A DNA stretch of 64,000 bases from Siphonodentalium dalli (Eukaryota; Mollusca; Scaphopoda; Gadilida; Siphonodentaliidae): NCBI GenBank assembly GCA_032622095.1, contig CP136069.1, positions 82,730,958-82,794,957 of the forward strand. The letters are read 5' to 3'. The position numbers and the translations under genes were made by a program. A model generated the notes under the pieces. It saw only the letters and a program-made list of their open reading frames with translations, made no database searches and was not told where the DNA came from. Numbering within the stretch: position 1 is the stretch's first letter; each line of letters starts with the position of its first letter. Below, piece after piece: positions 35,491 through 46,735 of the stretch.

Positions 35491-37020
35491 CAAGACAGTC
35501 AATGATTGTGGAGACGCTTACGAGACTGTCTAGACTGAGACTCGGAAGACCATAAGAGTTAGTACTCGTCAAATTCACTTAAAACAAGTGCACCGCTGGG
35601 CGGAGTTAACGCCCCCGACTGTACAATCAGAGAGGATTTTTCTTATTTTTGTGCAAATGCTTATTAAATGGCACTTTGTAAAGTTATGTTATTCATGAGT
35701 AAACAATCCAAAATCAAGTTATCATTTGGAAACCAAAAAAAGTAGCAGAAAACCTGAATTTTCTAAGTCCAAAAAGGGGCGTAACTCTGGAAAAAATAGG
35801 CGGACGACACGGCTATGGGGAAATCTTGTCCCCCCGGCTGGTCTATTAGCATACCAAATATCAACTGAATTGAGTTAGCGAAACCAAAGTTATGAGTTGA
35901 AACGTTCGTACGGACGGACAGAAGGACGGAGGGCTCCACTATATACCCCCAAATCTCCATCGGAGATCGGGGGCATAACAAGTAGTCCTAAAGAGTGATG
36001 TAGCCTAGAGGGTCTCCATTGAGCAGAGGGGTGTCCACCTTGAAATATGGTCCAGATCCCCCACCCACAAAATCCATAGTCTGCTCCCTCCCAACTGAAG
36101 CAAACACGCTCCCAAGTTCGTAAAATTCCTTTGCACATGTTGGAATTTTACAACTGATACCTCAAGCTTTCCTAACTGTGGCAAAGTTACAACCTGACAT
36201 GCCCCCCTTTTTTAATGGTGGACCCCATTCAAAAAAAATTTGATCCCAACTCTCCATAGGCCATACACACCAAATGGCATTTCTTGATCGGTCGAACCCA
36301 TTTTAACAAATCTAACCCAGTCCCAAGTAACACAAGGACCCTCCATACTAGTTACTACATATAAGCTAAATAGGACTGATGGCTCTTGAGGAGGTGACAT
36401 TTTAAGAATTACTATGGGGGAAGAGTTATGTCCCTAGTCGCACTTTGGCGAAGGCTGGTCACAGATAGAGGTCGCGGGTGTCGGCTTCGATTCGCGCAAG
36501 CACCCCTATTTGACCTGGTGAACTCATTTCAACAAATCTAATCCAAGTCACCCACTCTATACCAAAATGTATGCTAAATATGCCAAATGGTTCTTGAGAA
36601 AATGTTTTAAAAATAACTAATGAGGGAAAGAATTTATGTCCGTGGCTCTGACCCTATTTGACCCAGTGATCCAATTCTGAATACTTGTCCCCCCATACCA
36701 AATATAAGCTGAATAGGACTGATGGTTCTTGATAGGAAGACATTTTAAGAACCTTATTTACCCAGGTGACCTCATTTTAACACATCTGTATCCCTGTCAC
36801 CCAAGGACCTTCCATACCAATTATAAGCTAAATAGCCCCAGTGATTCTTTAGATGTTTTAAGAATTACTATGGATGGAAAGAGTTAGGTCCCTAGCTTTG
36901 CCACTTTTTGACCATGTGACCCCCATTTGAACAGAACTGAATCCCAGCCACCTAGGGACCATCCACACAAAATATGTCTCAATTCTTCATCTCAGGTAAG
37001 CTGAGAAAAATGCCTCCTTT
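35491..37020 (+). mobile_element. Family Z element interrupted by Y6
   Basis: 5' CAAGACAGTCAATGATTG, GGAGACGCTTACGAGACTG. Z sequence stops at 35584 (CACTTAAAA) and resumes at 35979 (CAAGTAGTCCTAAAG), as expected from uninterrupted Z copies at 28733 and 58209 (CACTTTAAAAGAAGTAG). Long diverged units follow (CCCATTTGACC..., CCAAATATAAGCTAAATAG). Confidence 0.65.
35585..35978 (+). mobile_element. Family Y-like element Y6
   Basis: 5' CAAGTGCACCGCTGGGCGG, AGTTAACGCCCCC. 3' ATATACCCCCAAATCTCC, ATC, GGAGATCGGGGGCATAA. The 5' GCCCCC is complementary to the 3' GGGGGC. It is inserted in a Z element without target duplication. One internal unit (GGGGCGTAACTCTGG, CATACCAAATATCAACTG). Confidence 0.75.
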
Positions 37021-37384
37021 CTCATCCAGTTTCCCATATGTAATTGCCTGAGAAAACAGGTATTTAGTTTTACTGGCCTAACTGTCGTATTTAGTTTTTT
37101 ACTGGCCTAACTGTCAGATTCATCATTCACACTTGCCTTGGGAGTTTGTTATAAGCCATGGGTCATTTATATACAAACTCTCGAACAGGCAGAGAATTTT
37201 TGGGTATTAATCAAAGGAGCGGTCATTCAAATCAGATTTTGTTAACACTGCCATTTCATTTATTACTTTATAATCAATGTGACTTCTGTCTTCTATATGG
37301 TGTTAAGTAAACATTCTGTGATTGCAGACACCTTCCTCATATCTCATAGAGCTCTGAGTATCTGCTAGCTTTTTGCATGTTCTT

Positions 37385-37992
37385 GATTTTAGAAGGATTT
37401 AAACCAAATTTGGTTGAGTCACCTTGATGGACGTTATAATGGTGTTATTTTTTTTCAAATTGAGCAGGAAATTTTGTTAATAAATTGAATAAAAGGTCGG
37501 CAGACCTCATGTCCGCCGTCTAAGCGTCGGCTTGATACGACCATTGTTTGCGCATAAAAATTGGCATGGCGGAACCCGAATTCTAACTTGACCTGTGTTT
37601 TGCTGGGAGAAAGACACATACCAAATTTGGTTTAAATCTGATTAACTCTACTAAAGTTATCATCCGGACACCAACTTTTGGGGTTTTATATGTCGGGCCA
37701 TAACTCGCAAAAATTATCTGATTAAACCGAAATTCGAACTTGAACTGTATTTTGATCCACAAAAAAAAACGGGTTTTGCATATAAACAATCCAAAATCGA
37801 GTTATCATCGGGAAACCAAAACAGAAGAAAAACGGACTTTTCTATGTCGAAAAAGGGGCATAACTCTGCCAAAAATGGTCGGGCAGAACCATTGTTCGAA
37901 TTTGACCTGTGTTTTGCTGGGAGAAAGTAATATACCAAATTTGGTTTGAATCCGATTAACTCTACTAAAGTCATCATCTGGAAACCAACTTT
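37385..37992 (+). repeat. Family U core units (truncated)
   Basis: Three units of about 160 bp (GGGCATAACTC, CCGAAATTCGAACTTGAACTG, TACCAAATTTGGTTTGAATC, CTACTAAAGTTATCATC). Cut on the right by the truncated X copy. Confidence 0.6.
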
Positions 37993-39992
37993 CGGCAGAT
38001 GTTTAACCCATACCTTGGCGATAACGATTAGCTATTTTCATAAATCCTTACTGCAACCTTTTCAACAATTCACATCTTACTATTAAAGCTACTCGATCCG
38101 ATTAAGCACCCCTCAGTTACTTTTTATTTGGCTTCGGGGGTAAAAAATATTTTATTCAAATCGAGGAACCCATTCCTCAAAGCTCAGAGTAAGCAGATAT
38201 CAATTTTTTAAATCTATTATCTTTAACCACCTGGAATATTTAGTGGCCATATGAAAGTTGATGAAGATGGATAACTCAAAAATCAAGTGGTATTTTTGTG
38301 TCAGATATATGACAAAGTAGCAAAATTTCATTGTACAAAATGTTGATAAACAACAGATTTTGGGCAATTTTATACTATAGTGGACTGTGGTTAGCATTAT
38401 TTTTGGGCAATTAATTGATTCTGATAACAGAAGCGGAATTTCAAAAAAACTGTTGTTGGAATCTGATGATATGGGGACCATCAAATCGGATTGAGTACCT
38501 TTAAGTTCACAAGTGGCATAAGACTTATTGGGCACCTTCCATATGAACATGGATATGGCATTTGATTCCAACCTATTAAGTCAGTTTAAAATAGATATAT
38601 AGTCTTATAGAGCTCAGTCCATAGTCAGGCAGAAGAACCATACATAATAGTTAAAGATATTAATTTTTTTTAGTAAAATATGATTGATAATGATTGGATA
38701 TAACATACTTTAATGCATAATTATGAGATAACTAGAGGTCACCAGGGATATGAGATTGAAGATATTAGATTTATTACATTGGATAGCATACTGTATGTCT
38801 ATGGAATGGGTGGGTTAATTTTGTTAATATTTTAAAGCAACTAAACCAAATGACCCTCTCTGTACAGGTTAGGGGAGTGTTATCATAAACTATGACTTGA
38901 AATATAATATAATCAATGACAAATATTTGAGTTATTAAATGAGATAGCAAGTGGTTGATCTTAATCACACTAATGAACTGATCAAAATAGTCTATAAATG
39001 CATGTACATGTATATGGATTTAGAAGCCCACACAATAAGTCAGTCTCAAGAATACAAGCAACATAATTATTATCCTGCACCCCAAATGCAATAGATGGAA
39101 TGTCAAAATAAGACATTTCCTCTGATGTTTTTAGAAATCCTTACTGAACCTGGCTCAAAGTGAAAGATATAATTTAATATCTGCCTATCAGATATCATGT
39201 GTCTATGGAATGGGTTAATATTAATCCCAAAATCCAGGCAAGACCAGAGAGCTATGTTGGAGTTGATAAAATCCTGAGAAGTCACTGTCCACACTATGGA
39301 AATGCAATAAACAGATAGCTATTAAAGTGCAGCAGTGAGTATCAGATTTCATTACCAGGTATCAATAATAGAGATTATCTCTAGTCTCTCTTAGCTGCTA
39401 CAGTTATATATTGTAAGCAAATATCAAATCTGTTCAATTCTTAGTTAAAAGGGGCCATAATTCTGGTATAAACAGGATCTGACCCATATTCAAACTCGAT
39501 CTGTATTTTGAGTTGATAAACTCGCATACCAAATTTGGTTCTTATCAGTTGAAAAATGGTTGATTAATAAAAATATGCAGAAATTCTATATCAAAGGGCC
39601 ATAACTCCTTTAAAAAATATCGGATCAATCCCATATTCGAACTCGATCTGTATTTTGGTCCGAGAAACTTGCATACCAAATTTGATTCTGATCAGATAAA
39701 TTTTTTTTGAGTTATGGTAGCATGCATGAATTCTAAGTCGAAAAAGGGCCATAACTCCGTAAAAAAAACTCGGATCGAACCCATATTCGAACTCGATCTG
39801 TATTTGCTGCTGAGAAATTCATATACAAAATTTGGTTCCGATCAGATATAAAATGTTCGAGTTATCGCACCATGCGTAAAGTGTCTACAGACAGACAGAC
39901 AGACAGACAGACGGACGGACGGACGGACTAACGACGAGTGGTCAATCCGGACAACGACACTATGTTTACCATACTATGGTATGGGTAAACAT
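37993..39992 (+). mobile_element. Family X element, 5'-truncated, first of a head-to-tail pair
   Basis: It begins at CGGCAGATGTTTAACCC, lacking the first bases of the 5' palindrome. It ends with GACAGACAGACAGACGGACGG, GGTCAATCCGG and hairpin GTTTACCATAC / GTATGGGTAAAC, ACAT. The next base starts another X element. The two copies are closely similar along their length. Confidence 0.8.
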
Positions 39993-42154
39993 AACGAGAG
40001 GCCGATCACGATCGGCAGATGTTTAACCCATACCTTGGCGATAACGATTAGCTATTTTCATAAATCCTTACACCAACCTTTTCAACAATTCACACCTTAC
40101 TATTAAAGCTGCTCGATCCGATTAAGCACCCCTCAGTTACTATTTATTTGGCTTCAGGGGTAACAAATATTTTATTCAAATCGAGGAACCCATTCATCAA
40201 ATTCAGAGTAAGCAGATATCAATTTTTTAAATCCATTATCTTTAACCACCTGGAATATTTAGTGGCCGTATGAAAGTCGATGAAGATGGATAACTCTATA
40301 ATCAAGTGGCTTTTTTGTGTCAGATATATGACAAAGCAGCAAAATTTCATTGTACAAATGTTGATAAATAACAGGTTTTGGGCAATTTTATACTATAGTG
40401 GACTGTGGTTAGCATTATTTTTGGGCAATTAATCAATTCTGATAACTGAAGCGGAATTGTTGTTGGAATCTGATGATATGGGGACCATCAAATTGGTTGA
40501 GTACCTTTAAGTTCACAAGTGGCATAAGCCTTATTGGGCACCTTCCATATGAACATGGATATGGCATTTGATTCCAATCCATTAAGTCAGTTTAAAATAG
40601 ATATATAGTCTTATAGAGCTCAGACAATGGTCAGACAGAAGAACCGTACATAATAGTTAAAGATATTAATTTTTTTTAGTAAAATATGATTGATAATGAT
40701 TGGATATAACATACTTTAATGCATAATTATGAGATAACTAGAGGTGGGATATGAGATTGAAGATATTAAATTCATTACATTGGATAGCATACTGTATGTC
40801 TATGGAATGGGTGTGTTAATTTTGTTAATATTTTAAAGCAATTAAACCAAATGACCCTCTCTATACAGGTTAGGGGTCTGTTATCATAAACTATGACTTG
40901 AAATATAATATAATCAATGACAAATATTTGAGTTATTAAATGAGATAGCAAGGAGTTGATCTTAATCACACTAATGAACTGATCAAAATAGTCTATAAAT
41001 GCATGTATATGGATTTAGAAGCCCACACAATAAGTCAGTCTCAAGAATACAAGCAACATTATTATTATCCTGCACCCCAAATGCAATAGAGGGAATTTCA
41101 AAATAAGACAATTCCTCTAATGTTTTAAGAAATCCTTACTGAACCTGGCTCAAAGTGAAAGATATAATTTAATATCTGCCTATCAGATATCATTTGTCTA
41201 TGGAATGGGTTAATTTTAATCCCAAAATCCATGCAAGACCAGGGAGCTACTAGTATGTTGGAGTTGATAAATCCTGAGAAGTCACTCTCAACACACTATG
41301 GAAATGCAATAAACAACATATAGCTATTAAAGTGCAGCAGTGAATATCAGATTTCTTTATCAATAATAGAGATTATCTCTAGTCTCCATTACTGATACCA
41401 GAGCTGTAAGCTGCTACAGTTATATATTTTAAGCAAATCTCAAATCTGTTCAATTCTTAGTTAACAAGAGAGAGAGAACTTCATGGCATTGTAACTGGAT
41501 ATGCTATCTCTGTGTCTGCATAGCATTGTGAAACTGATTTATTAGATATTATCTAGACAGTGCCACCTGTGTATCTTTGATATATTTTAGCCATGAATAA
41601 AATAATCAAAGGGCCATAACCCCATTAAAAAGTACTGGATCAAACCCATATTCGAACTTGATCTGTATTTTGAGTTGAGAAACTCACATATAAAATTAGG
41701 TTCCTATCAGTGAAAAAATTGTAGATTTATCGAAGCATTCATGAATTATAAGTCAAAGGGCCATAACTCCATTAAAAAATATCATATCAAACCCATATTC
41801 GAACTCGATATGTATTTTTGGCTCAGCAACTCACATACCAAATTTGGTTATGGTCAGATAATTTTTTTTTGAGTTATGGCAGCATGCATGAATTCTAAGT
41901 CGAAAAAGGGCCATAACTCAGTTAAAAAAACTCGGATCAAACCCATATTCGAACTCGATCTGTATTTGGTGCTGAGAAATTCATATAAAAAATTTGGTTC
42001 TGATCAGATAGAAAATATTTCAGTTATCGCACCATGCGTAAAGTGTCTACAGACAGACAGACAGACAGACAGACAGACGGACGGACGGACTAACGACGAG
42101 TGGTCAATCCGGGCAACGACACTATGTTTACCATACTATGGTATGGGTAAACAT
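39993..42154 (+). mobile_element. Family X element, complete, second of a head-to-tail pair
   Basis: 5' AACGAGAGG, GCCGATCACGATCGGC, ATGTTTAACCCATACC. 3' hairpin as in the preceding copy, ending ACAT. 2,162 bp, no protein coding. The right flank is AAAAAGGGGCATAA, the start of a family U unit, which the DIRS element then interrupts. Confidence 0.85.
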
Positions 42155-42168
42155 AAAAAGGGGCATAA

Positions 42169-42294
42169 TTCAAAAAATAAACGAGCCTTACCTTGGGAAG
42201 GTGAAGTTCATTTTGAATTTTACGAGTAGTTAATCACGAGGGTTTAAATAGGATAGCACTCTTGCGCATGCGCCAAATCGAGCTAATTCACTCT
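42169..42294. repeat. DIRS left inverted terminal repeat
   Basis: The outer 82 bases (42169-42250) are perfectly complementary to 42461-42542 in the internal complementary region. The inner 52 bases (42243-42294, centred on TTGCGCATGCGCC) are complementary to 46736-46787 in the right repeat. Confidence 0.9.
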
Positions 42295-42460
42295 TTGCAG
42301 CAAATTTTTCGCTTTTTTGCCACAAAAACACCGGCTTGCTCTGCGAGCAACGAGGATTTTGTCTGTCTAGGTTCCCCTTTTAGCAACGCTAGAACTAGAA
42401 TAAAGTTAAAATTAATATTTACCCGGATTGACTGCACCAACATTGGGCAGGGTGGGAGGG

Positions 42461-42578
42461 TATTTAAACCCTCGTGATTAACTACTCGTAAAATTCAAAA
42501 TGAACTTCACCTTCCCAAGGTAAGGCTCGTTTATTTTTTGAATTTTACTTCGCAGTCAATCTCTCGTCTTTAAATAGG
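42461..42578. repeat. DIRS internal complementary region
   Basis: 42461-42542 is the exact complement of the element's left end and 42543-42578 the exact complement of its right end (46778-46813). Directly joined, they are a template for the circle junction, as in the DIRS-1 replication model. Perfect identity over 118 bases argues for a young copy. Confidence 0.93.
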
Positions 42579-42614
42579 AACTTCAAAGCCAAGAAAGAGA
42601 AAAAAATTTCTTAC

Positions 42615-43814
42615 CTAGGTTTGGAGAACTGCTTCTGCAAACTGATCGGTATTAGTGTGTTTCAAGTAAAACTTCTTAAATGTAGACTCAGCAGTCCAGC
42701 CTGCTTTCGCCATAATAACTTTGATAGGCACCTGTTGCTTGAAGGCTTTGGATGAGCTAGCCGCTCGCACACTATGAGATGAGTAGTCCTTAATGTTAAT
42801 ACCAGAACTGGCCATAACTGTCTTTATCCAACGAGCTATGGTATCGCGTGAAACTTTTTTGTGTGGCTTCACATAACTTATGAAAAGGGACGACTCGTCC
42901 TGACGCAGTCCTCGCGTACGAACTAAATATTCCTTGATAACCGTATATACACACAACCTCCTATCTGGAGGATAAGCCCTCAGTTCCAATGTCTGGGGGT
43001 TAAAGCCTGCTCGGCTTTGCTTGAGTAGACCACTCAAATTAAACACATACTGTGAACGCGTACTTCGCCGTTCATTAATTGAAATTAAATGCAAGGTTTG
43101 AACTCTCGCCGCATTTAGAAGAGCAATCAACATTACTAGTTTAAGTGATAACTTTTTAAGGCTTAAATGCCGTACAGGTGACAGAGTTCGGAGATATTGC
43201 AGAACAGAGTTAACATCCCAGGTAATAGCTGTCGGAGCAGAAGGTGGACGCATGTTAAATACACCCTTCATGAAACGTATAACAGTTGAATTTCCTCCCG
43301 CTGGAGAGTTGTCGAGTCGAATCCCCACCGCTGACAGGGCCGATCTGGCAGTATTTAGAGCACTATAGCCGAGCCCTTTTTGGAATAGTCCCGTTAGAAA
43401 TTCGATAACGTTGGGGACAGACGGCGAGAAGGGAGGAACATCCTGTCGCTTGCAGTAGTCAAACCACCTCTGAAGATACACTTGATACTGTTGTTTGGTG
43501 GAGGTTCTCCACGAACTCATAAGAATAGAGGTTGCTTGCGATGAAAATCCAGCACAGGTGTATTGTTGCCGAACACTTTGCAGGCGATCAACGTCAAGTG
43601 TGGGAAGAGTGGATGTACCGTCTTCTGCCGCGGTAGCTGCAGTAAATCCTCCGCCTTTGGAAGAACTCTGGGACTGTCTACCATGAGGTCCCTCACCAAA
43701 GGATACCATGGTTGTGTGGGCCACAATGGAAGGATCATGATGCATGTGGCCCGATCCTGACTGATCTTCTGAATGCAGCGAGCTATTAAACTGAAAGGTG
43801 GAAATAGATAACAT
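42615..43814 (-). CDS. DIRS tyrosine recombinase
   Basis: 399 residues. The N-terminal part includes a core-binding-like segment around 96-165 (STKQQYQVYLQRWFDYC). The catalytic domain keeps Arg237 (ALLNAARVQTL), the H-x2-R box at 347-350 (SSHSVRAASSS), Trp373 (KAGWTAEST) and the nucleophile Tyr383 (KKFYLKH), so all hallmark residues are present. It would cut and join DNA to integrate the circular element. Its 5' end overlaps the RT ORF by 298 bases in another frame; the true start may be a later methionine or a spliced product. Confidence 0.93.
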   Translation of the reverse strand: MLSISTFQFNSSLHSEDQSGSGHMHHDPSIVAHTTMVSFGEGPHGRQSQSSSKGGGFTAATAAEDGTSTLPTLDVDRLQSVRQQYTCAGFSSQATSILMSSWRTSTKQQYQVYLQRWFDYCKRQDVPPFSPSVPNVIEFLTGLFQKGLGYSALNTARSALSAVGIRLDNSPAGGNSTVIRFMKGVFNMRPPSAPTAITWDVNSVLQYLRTLSPVRHLSLKKLSLKLVMLIALLNAARVQTLHLISINERRSTRSQYVFNLSGLLKQSRAGFNPQTLELRAYPPDRRLCVYTVIKEYLVRTRGLRQDESSLFISYVKPHKKVSRDTIARWIKTVMASSGINIKDYSSHSVRAASSSKAFKQQVPIKVIMAKAGWTAESTFKKFYLKHTNTDQFAEAVLQT

Positions 43815-45580
43815 AAATCATAGTTTCCCCAATTCAAGGTGAATGCATCAATATGGGTAGCCTCAGGCTCCATTTTCCATGCACAGTATAATGGTGTTTT
43901 TGCATTTAGTCTAGAAGCAAAAAGATCAATATTGGGGATACCCCAGAGCTGGCAGATGTCATTGAACACATTTTCATGCAGTTCCCAATCTAGCCGATCA
44001 TTAAAGACCCTTGAAGGACCATCAGCCACATTTTTCGATCCAGGTATGTGAGAACAGAATAACCAAATCCCATTAGCATGACATAGGTTCCATATGTCTT
44101 GACTAAGAGAATTACATTTGAGGGATTTCATCCCACCCATGTTATTAATGTATGCCATGGCAGTTGTGCTGTCAGTTAATATTAACACATTTGTATTTCT
44201 CAATTTCGCCATGAAAGCTTGTAATGCAAATTTGATTGCTAACATTTCCAAAAAATTTATGTGCATGTTACTTTCAGACACTGACCAACGGCCACCTACA
44301 GAGTGACCAGATTGAACAGCTCCCCAACCTTTGAGGCTACTATCGGTGTAAATCGTGATAGAGGGAGTGGCTCTAATGATATGCCGAACCTGACTTTCTA
44401 TATTTAGAAACCACCAAGCAAGTTCATGCTTCATGGCTTGTGTTATAGGCATCAAAGCATCAAACCAACCAGCACTTTGTCGGAGTGCGTTAACCTTATT
44501 GAGTTCCAGTACTCGATAATGCAGCCTTCCATATTCGACAGCCGCAAAGGTTGAAATCAGTATGCCAATAACACGAGCCACTTCTCGAATGGTACTAAAT
44601 GACAATTTGGACATACTTGAACAGGAGTCTTTGACCCTGTTTATTTTATCTGGAGGTAAGTGAACCGTCATGGTCACAGTATTAATAATATTGCCCAGAA
44701 AGGTGATTTCTTGAGTGGGTTTCAGCACAGACTTTATTGGGTGAATCATGAAACCCAGGTTGGTAAGTAATGTGATAGTAGCATGCACATTTCTGACGCA
44801 GTCTTCTTCTGTATTAGACATACAGAGAGTATCGTCAATAAAGCTGGAATTTAGGTAACCTTGCAATCGCAGGTTAGAAAAAACAGGTTTCATTAGCTTA
44901 GTGAATAATCGGGGTGCCGCCGCATACCCGTTAGGAAGGCAAGTGTATTGGTAAGTAGAACCCTTCCATCGAAACCTGAAGTATTTTTGATGTTGTTCTG
45001 CCAAAAAGACCGAGTAGTAAGCATGACGTATGTCAGCAATGCACATAAACATGTTTGGTTTCAGAAGTGCCAAAGCTGCTTCAAAAGTTTCCATCTTGAA
45101 GTGGTGATAGGGAACAAATTCGTTAAATTTTTTCAAGTTCAGAATCAACCTCACTTCAGTGGTATCTGGCTTAGGTCGGATGAATATTGGCGATATATAT
45201 TGCCCCTCAGTTTCTGGGACTTTAAGAAGGACTTTTTGTGCCAAAAGCTGTTCGATGGCATCATCAATCTGATCAAGTTCAGATGATTTGACATGATTTT
45301 GGACATACTTTCCTGTGGCTTGCACAGGTGGCCCTTTTTCACCAAACTCAATGTGGCAATGTTGAACAACATCAAGAATAACTGGGTCTCGTGTGAGAGC
45401 TCGCCAATTTTCTAAAAAGTTTTTAAGGTTACCCGCAATAAATTTCTGATCGGGATCAAGAGGATATTCACATACCTGTGTGGTAGGCCGATTTAACGAC
45501 CAGCACGCCCTCGGGATCCCCGCTGTACGTTTTTTGGATCTCTCGAGTAACTGGCAGGATAGGTACCGGTAGGTCGCTGT
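43517..45580 (-). CDS. DIRS reverse transcriptase / RNase H / methylase-like polyprotein
   Basis: The frame is open from 45580 (after a TGA) to 43517, 687 codons. No ATG near its beginning is obvious, and similarity starts around CEYPLDPDQKF, so translation probably depends on frameshifting or reinitiation from the gag ORF, which it overlaps by 88 bases. Counting from codon 45325: RT motifs IADIRHAYY (about 96) and FIDD (162-165, the catalytic pair), RNase H residues in YTDSS (328), NFLEML (360), LTDSTT (385) and NVADGPSR (435), then the DIRS C-terminal domain with IDLFASRLN and FPPFSLI (about 508), related to adenine methylases. Nothing looks disabled. Confidence 0.93.
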   Translation of the reverse strand, partial: TATYRYLSCQLLERSKKRTAGIPRACWSLNRPTTQVCEYPLDPDQKFIAGNLKNFLENWRALTRDPVILDVVQHCHIEFGEKGPPVQATGKYVQNHVKSSELDQIDDAIEQLLAQKVLLKVPETEGQYISPIFIRPKPDTTEVRLILNLKKFNEFVPYHHFKMETFEAALALLKPNMFMCIADIRHAYYSVFLAEQHQKYFRFRWKGSTYQYTCLPNGYAAAPRLFTKLMKPVFSNLRLQGYLNSSFIDDTLCMSNTEEDCVRNVHATITLLTNLGFMIHPIKSVLKPTQEITFLGNIINTVTMTVHLPPDKINRVKDSCSSMSKLSFSTIREVARVIGILISTFAAVEYGRLHYRVLELNKVNALRQSAGWFDALMPITQAMKHELAWWFLNIESQVRHIIRATPSITIYTDSSLKGWGAVQSGHSVGGRWSVSESNMHINFLEMLAIKFALQAFMAKLRNTNVLILTDSTTAMAYINNMGGMKSLKCNSLSQDIWNLCHANGIWLFCSHIPGSKNVADGPSRVFNDRLDWELHENVFNDICQLWGIPNIDLFASRLNAKTPLYCAWKMEPEATHIDAFTLNWGNYDLCYLFPPFSLIARCIQKISQDRATCIMILPLWPTQPWYPLVRDLMVDSPRVLPKAEDLLQLPRQKTVHPLFPHLTLIACKVFGNNTPVLDFHRKQPLFL

Positions 45581-46638
45581 TCACGATGGGAGTACGGCTT
45601 TGCCCTGTGAGCTCTGCCACCACGACCACGACCTCTGGGCGGGTACTTTCCACGTCCCGAGCCATGTACCATTTTATTGCCAATTTTCCATGTATCTTCG
45701 ATATCTCTTGCTGCTTTCGAGACATCGTCGCCGAACAGGAAATCCGTGTACGGCAGTGAATGTTGGCATAGATGAACATATTCACCTTTTAGTTCCGGTT
45801 TTAGGAGATCTTTCCGCACCGTATTTAGAAGGAAATTGCCATGCCCTAATACGGCCAAAGCATCATTTGTTTGATCAATAACCGTGGAGAGAAACTGGTT
45901 ACTAGTTTCCACCTGGGCCGCTGAATCAACCATTTTTGTGAGAATAACAGCTGCCTTGACCAGAGCGGTTTCCACATTCTGAAACTTTTTGTCAGAAGTC
46001 CGTGCAGGCTGGGACATCAAGTCCCACACAAGTTGATTAACTTTGACTACCTGTAAACCTTCACAGTTCTCAGGTCTAGCATTGGTTTCGTCCCGTGTCA
46101 TTTTTTGAAACTGGTCATCCTCGATGCCTTTTCGAAACATGTTAGTTACAGAATCAGCAAGAATTGGGTCTATATGTGAACCCACAATCTCTTGCGAGTC
46201 GAACTTTGTCCGCATCGCGGTAAATCGGGAATGTGCCTGTTTTTCGGCTGCCACAGATTCTTCATCTGGTTGAAATTGTTCCGTGTCGCCAACGTCGTTG
46301 GAATAGGATTCGTAATAGTTACAATCACCGTCATTGGCGGAATAAGCATACTGTTGGTTTTCAAGGTGAACTAACCTCTCGGCCATATCCACCAACTTGG
46401 CTCCCTGCTTTGATTGATTTTCAGCAATAAGCTGCAAATGGCGAAGCACTTCTGAATCGCCATTACCACGTGGGGTGATATCACCCGTTTTCGTGGCAAC
46501 CTTCCCGGAAATGGGAGCCTTCCCTTTTGATAAAGGCTTGGTCGGTTTTACAACCGGCGGTTTATGAACGGCGTCCATAAGTTTATCACAGTTCGTCGAA
46601 CTGCCCGGAAGGTCTAAGTTCTTGTCCAACTGGGACAT
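45493..46638 (-). CDS. DIRS gag-like ORF1
   Basis: 381 residues from an ATG at 46638. The N-terminal third is polar and low complexity. The middle (about 140-320) is helix-rich with the DIRS gag signature region LLKPELKGEYVHLC and TDFLFGDDVSKAARD. The last 57 residues are Arg/Gly-rich (GRGKYPPRGRGRGG), probably nucleic-acid binding. No CCHC knuckle. It overlaps the RT frame at its end, so both may come from one transcript. Confidence 0.85.
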   Translation of the reverse strand: MSQLDKNLDLPGSSTNCDKLMDAVHKPPVVKPTKPLSKGKAPISGKVATKTGDITPRGNGDSEVLRHLQLIAENQSKQGAKLVDMAERLVHLENQQYAYSANDGDCNYYESYSNDVGDTEQFQPDEESVAAEKQAHSRFTAMRTKFDSQEIVGSHIDPILADSVTNMFRKGIEDDQFQKMTRDETNARPENCEGLQVVKVNQLVWDLMSQPARTSDKKFQNVETALVKAAVILTKMVDSAAQVETSNQFLSTVIDQTNDALAVLGHGNFLLNTVRKDLLKPELKGEYVHLCQHSLPYTDFLFGDDVSKAARDIEDTWKIGNKMVHGSGRGKYPPRGRGRGGRAHRAKPYSHREQRPTGTYPASYSRDPKNVQRGSRGRAGR

Positions 46639-46735
46639 AATGACTTATATTTTGTACAACGTACAACTCGCTTGGCGCAAAAGATTTGTCTGCGACAAAT
46701 TGAAATCGTGACCTCTCACGATCAACGCAAAGTAC

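Noticed and set aside
34085-35578. Several minus ORFs reading FSTMGTCAPAIMTSV
   Set aside because: Repeat by-products of the Y4/Y5 internal units; they recur with every unit and break at unit ends.
36430-36520. TTCGATTCG-like segment considered as a tRNA
   Set aside because: No cloverleaf could be formed around it.
43517-45325. RT-like ORF considered as a retrovirus or LTR element
   Set aside because: No long terminal repeats, integrase or protease. The tyrosine recombinase and inverted/complementary repeats are diagnostic of DIRS.
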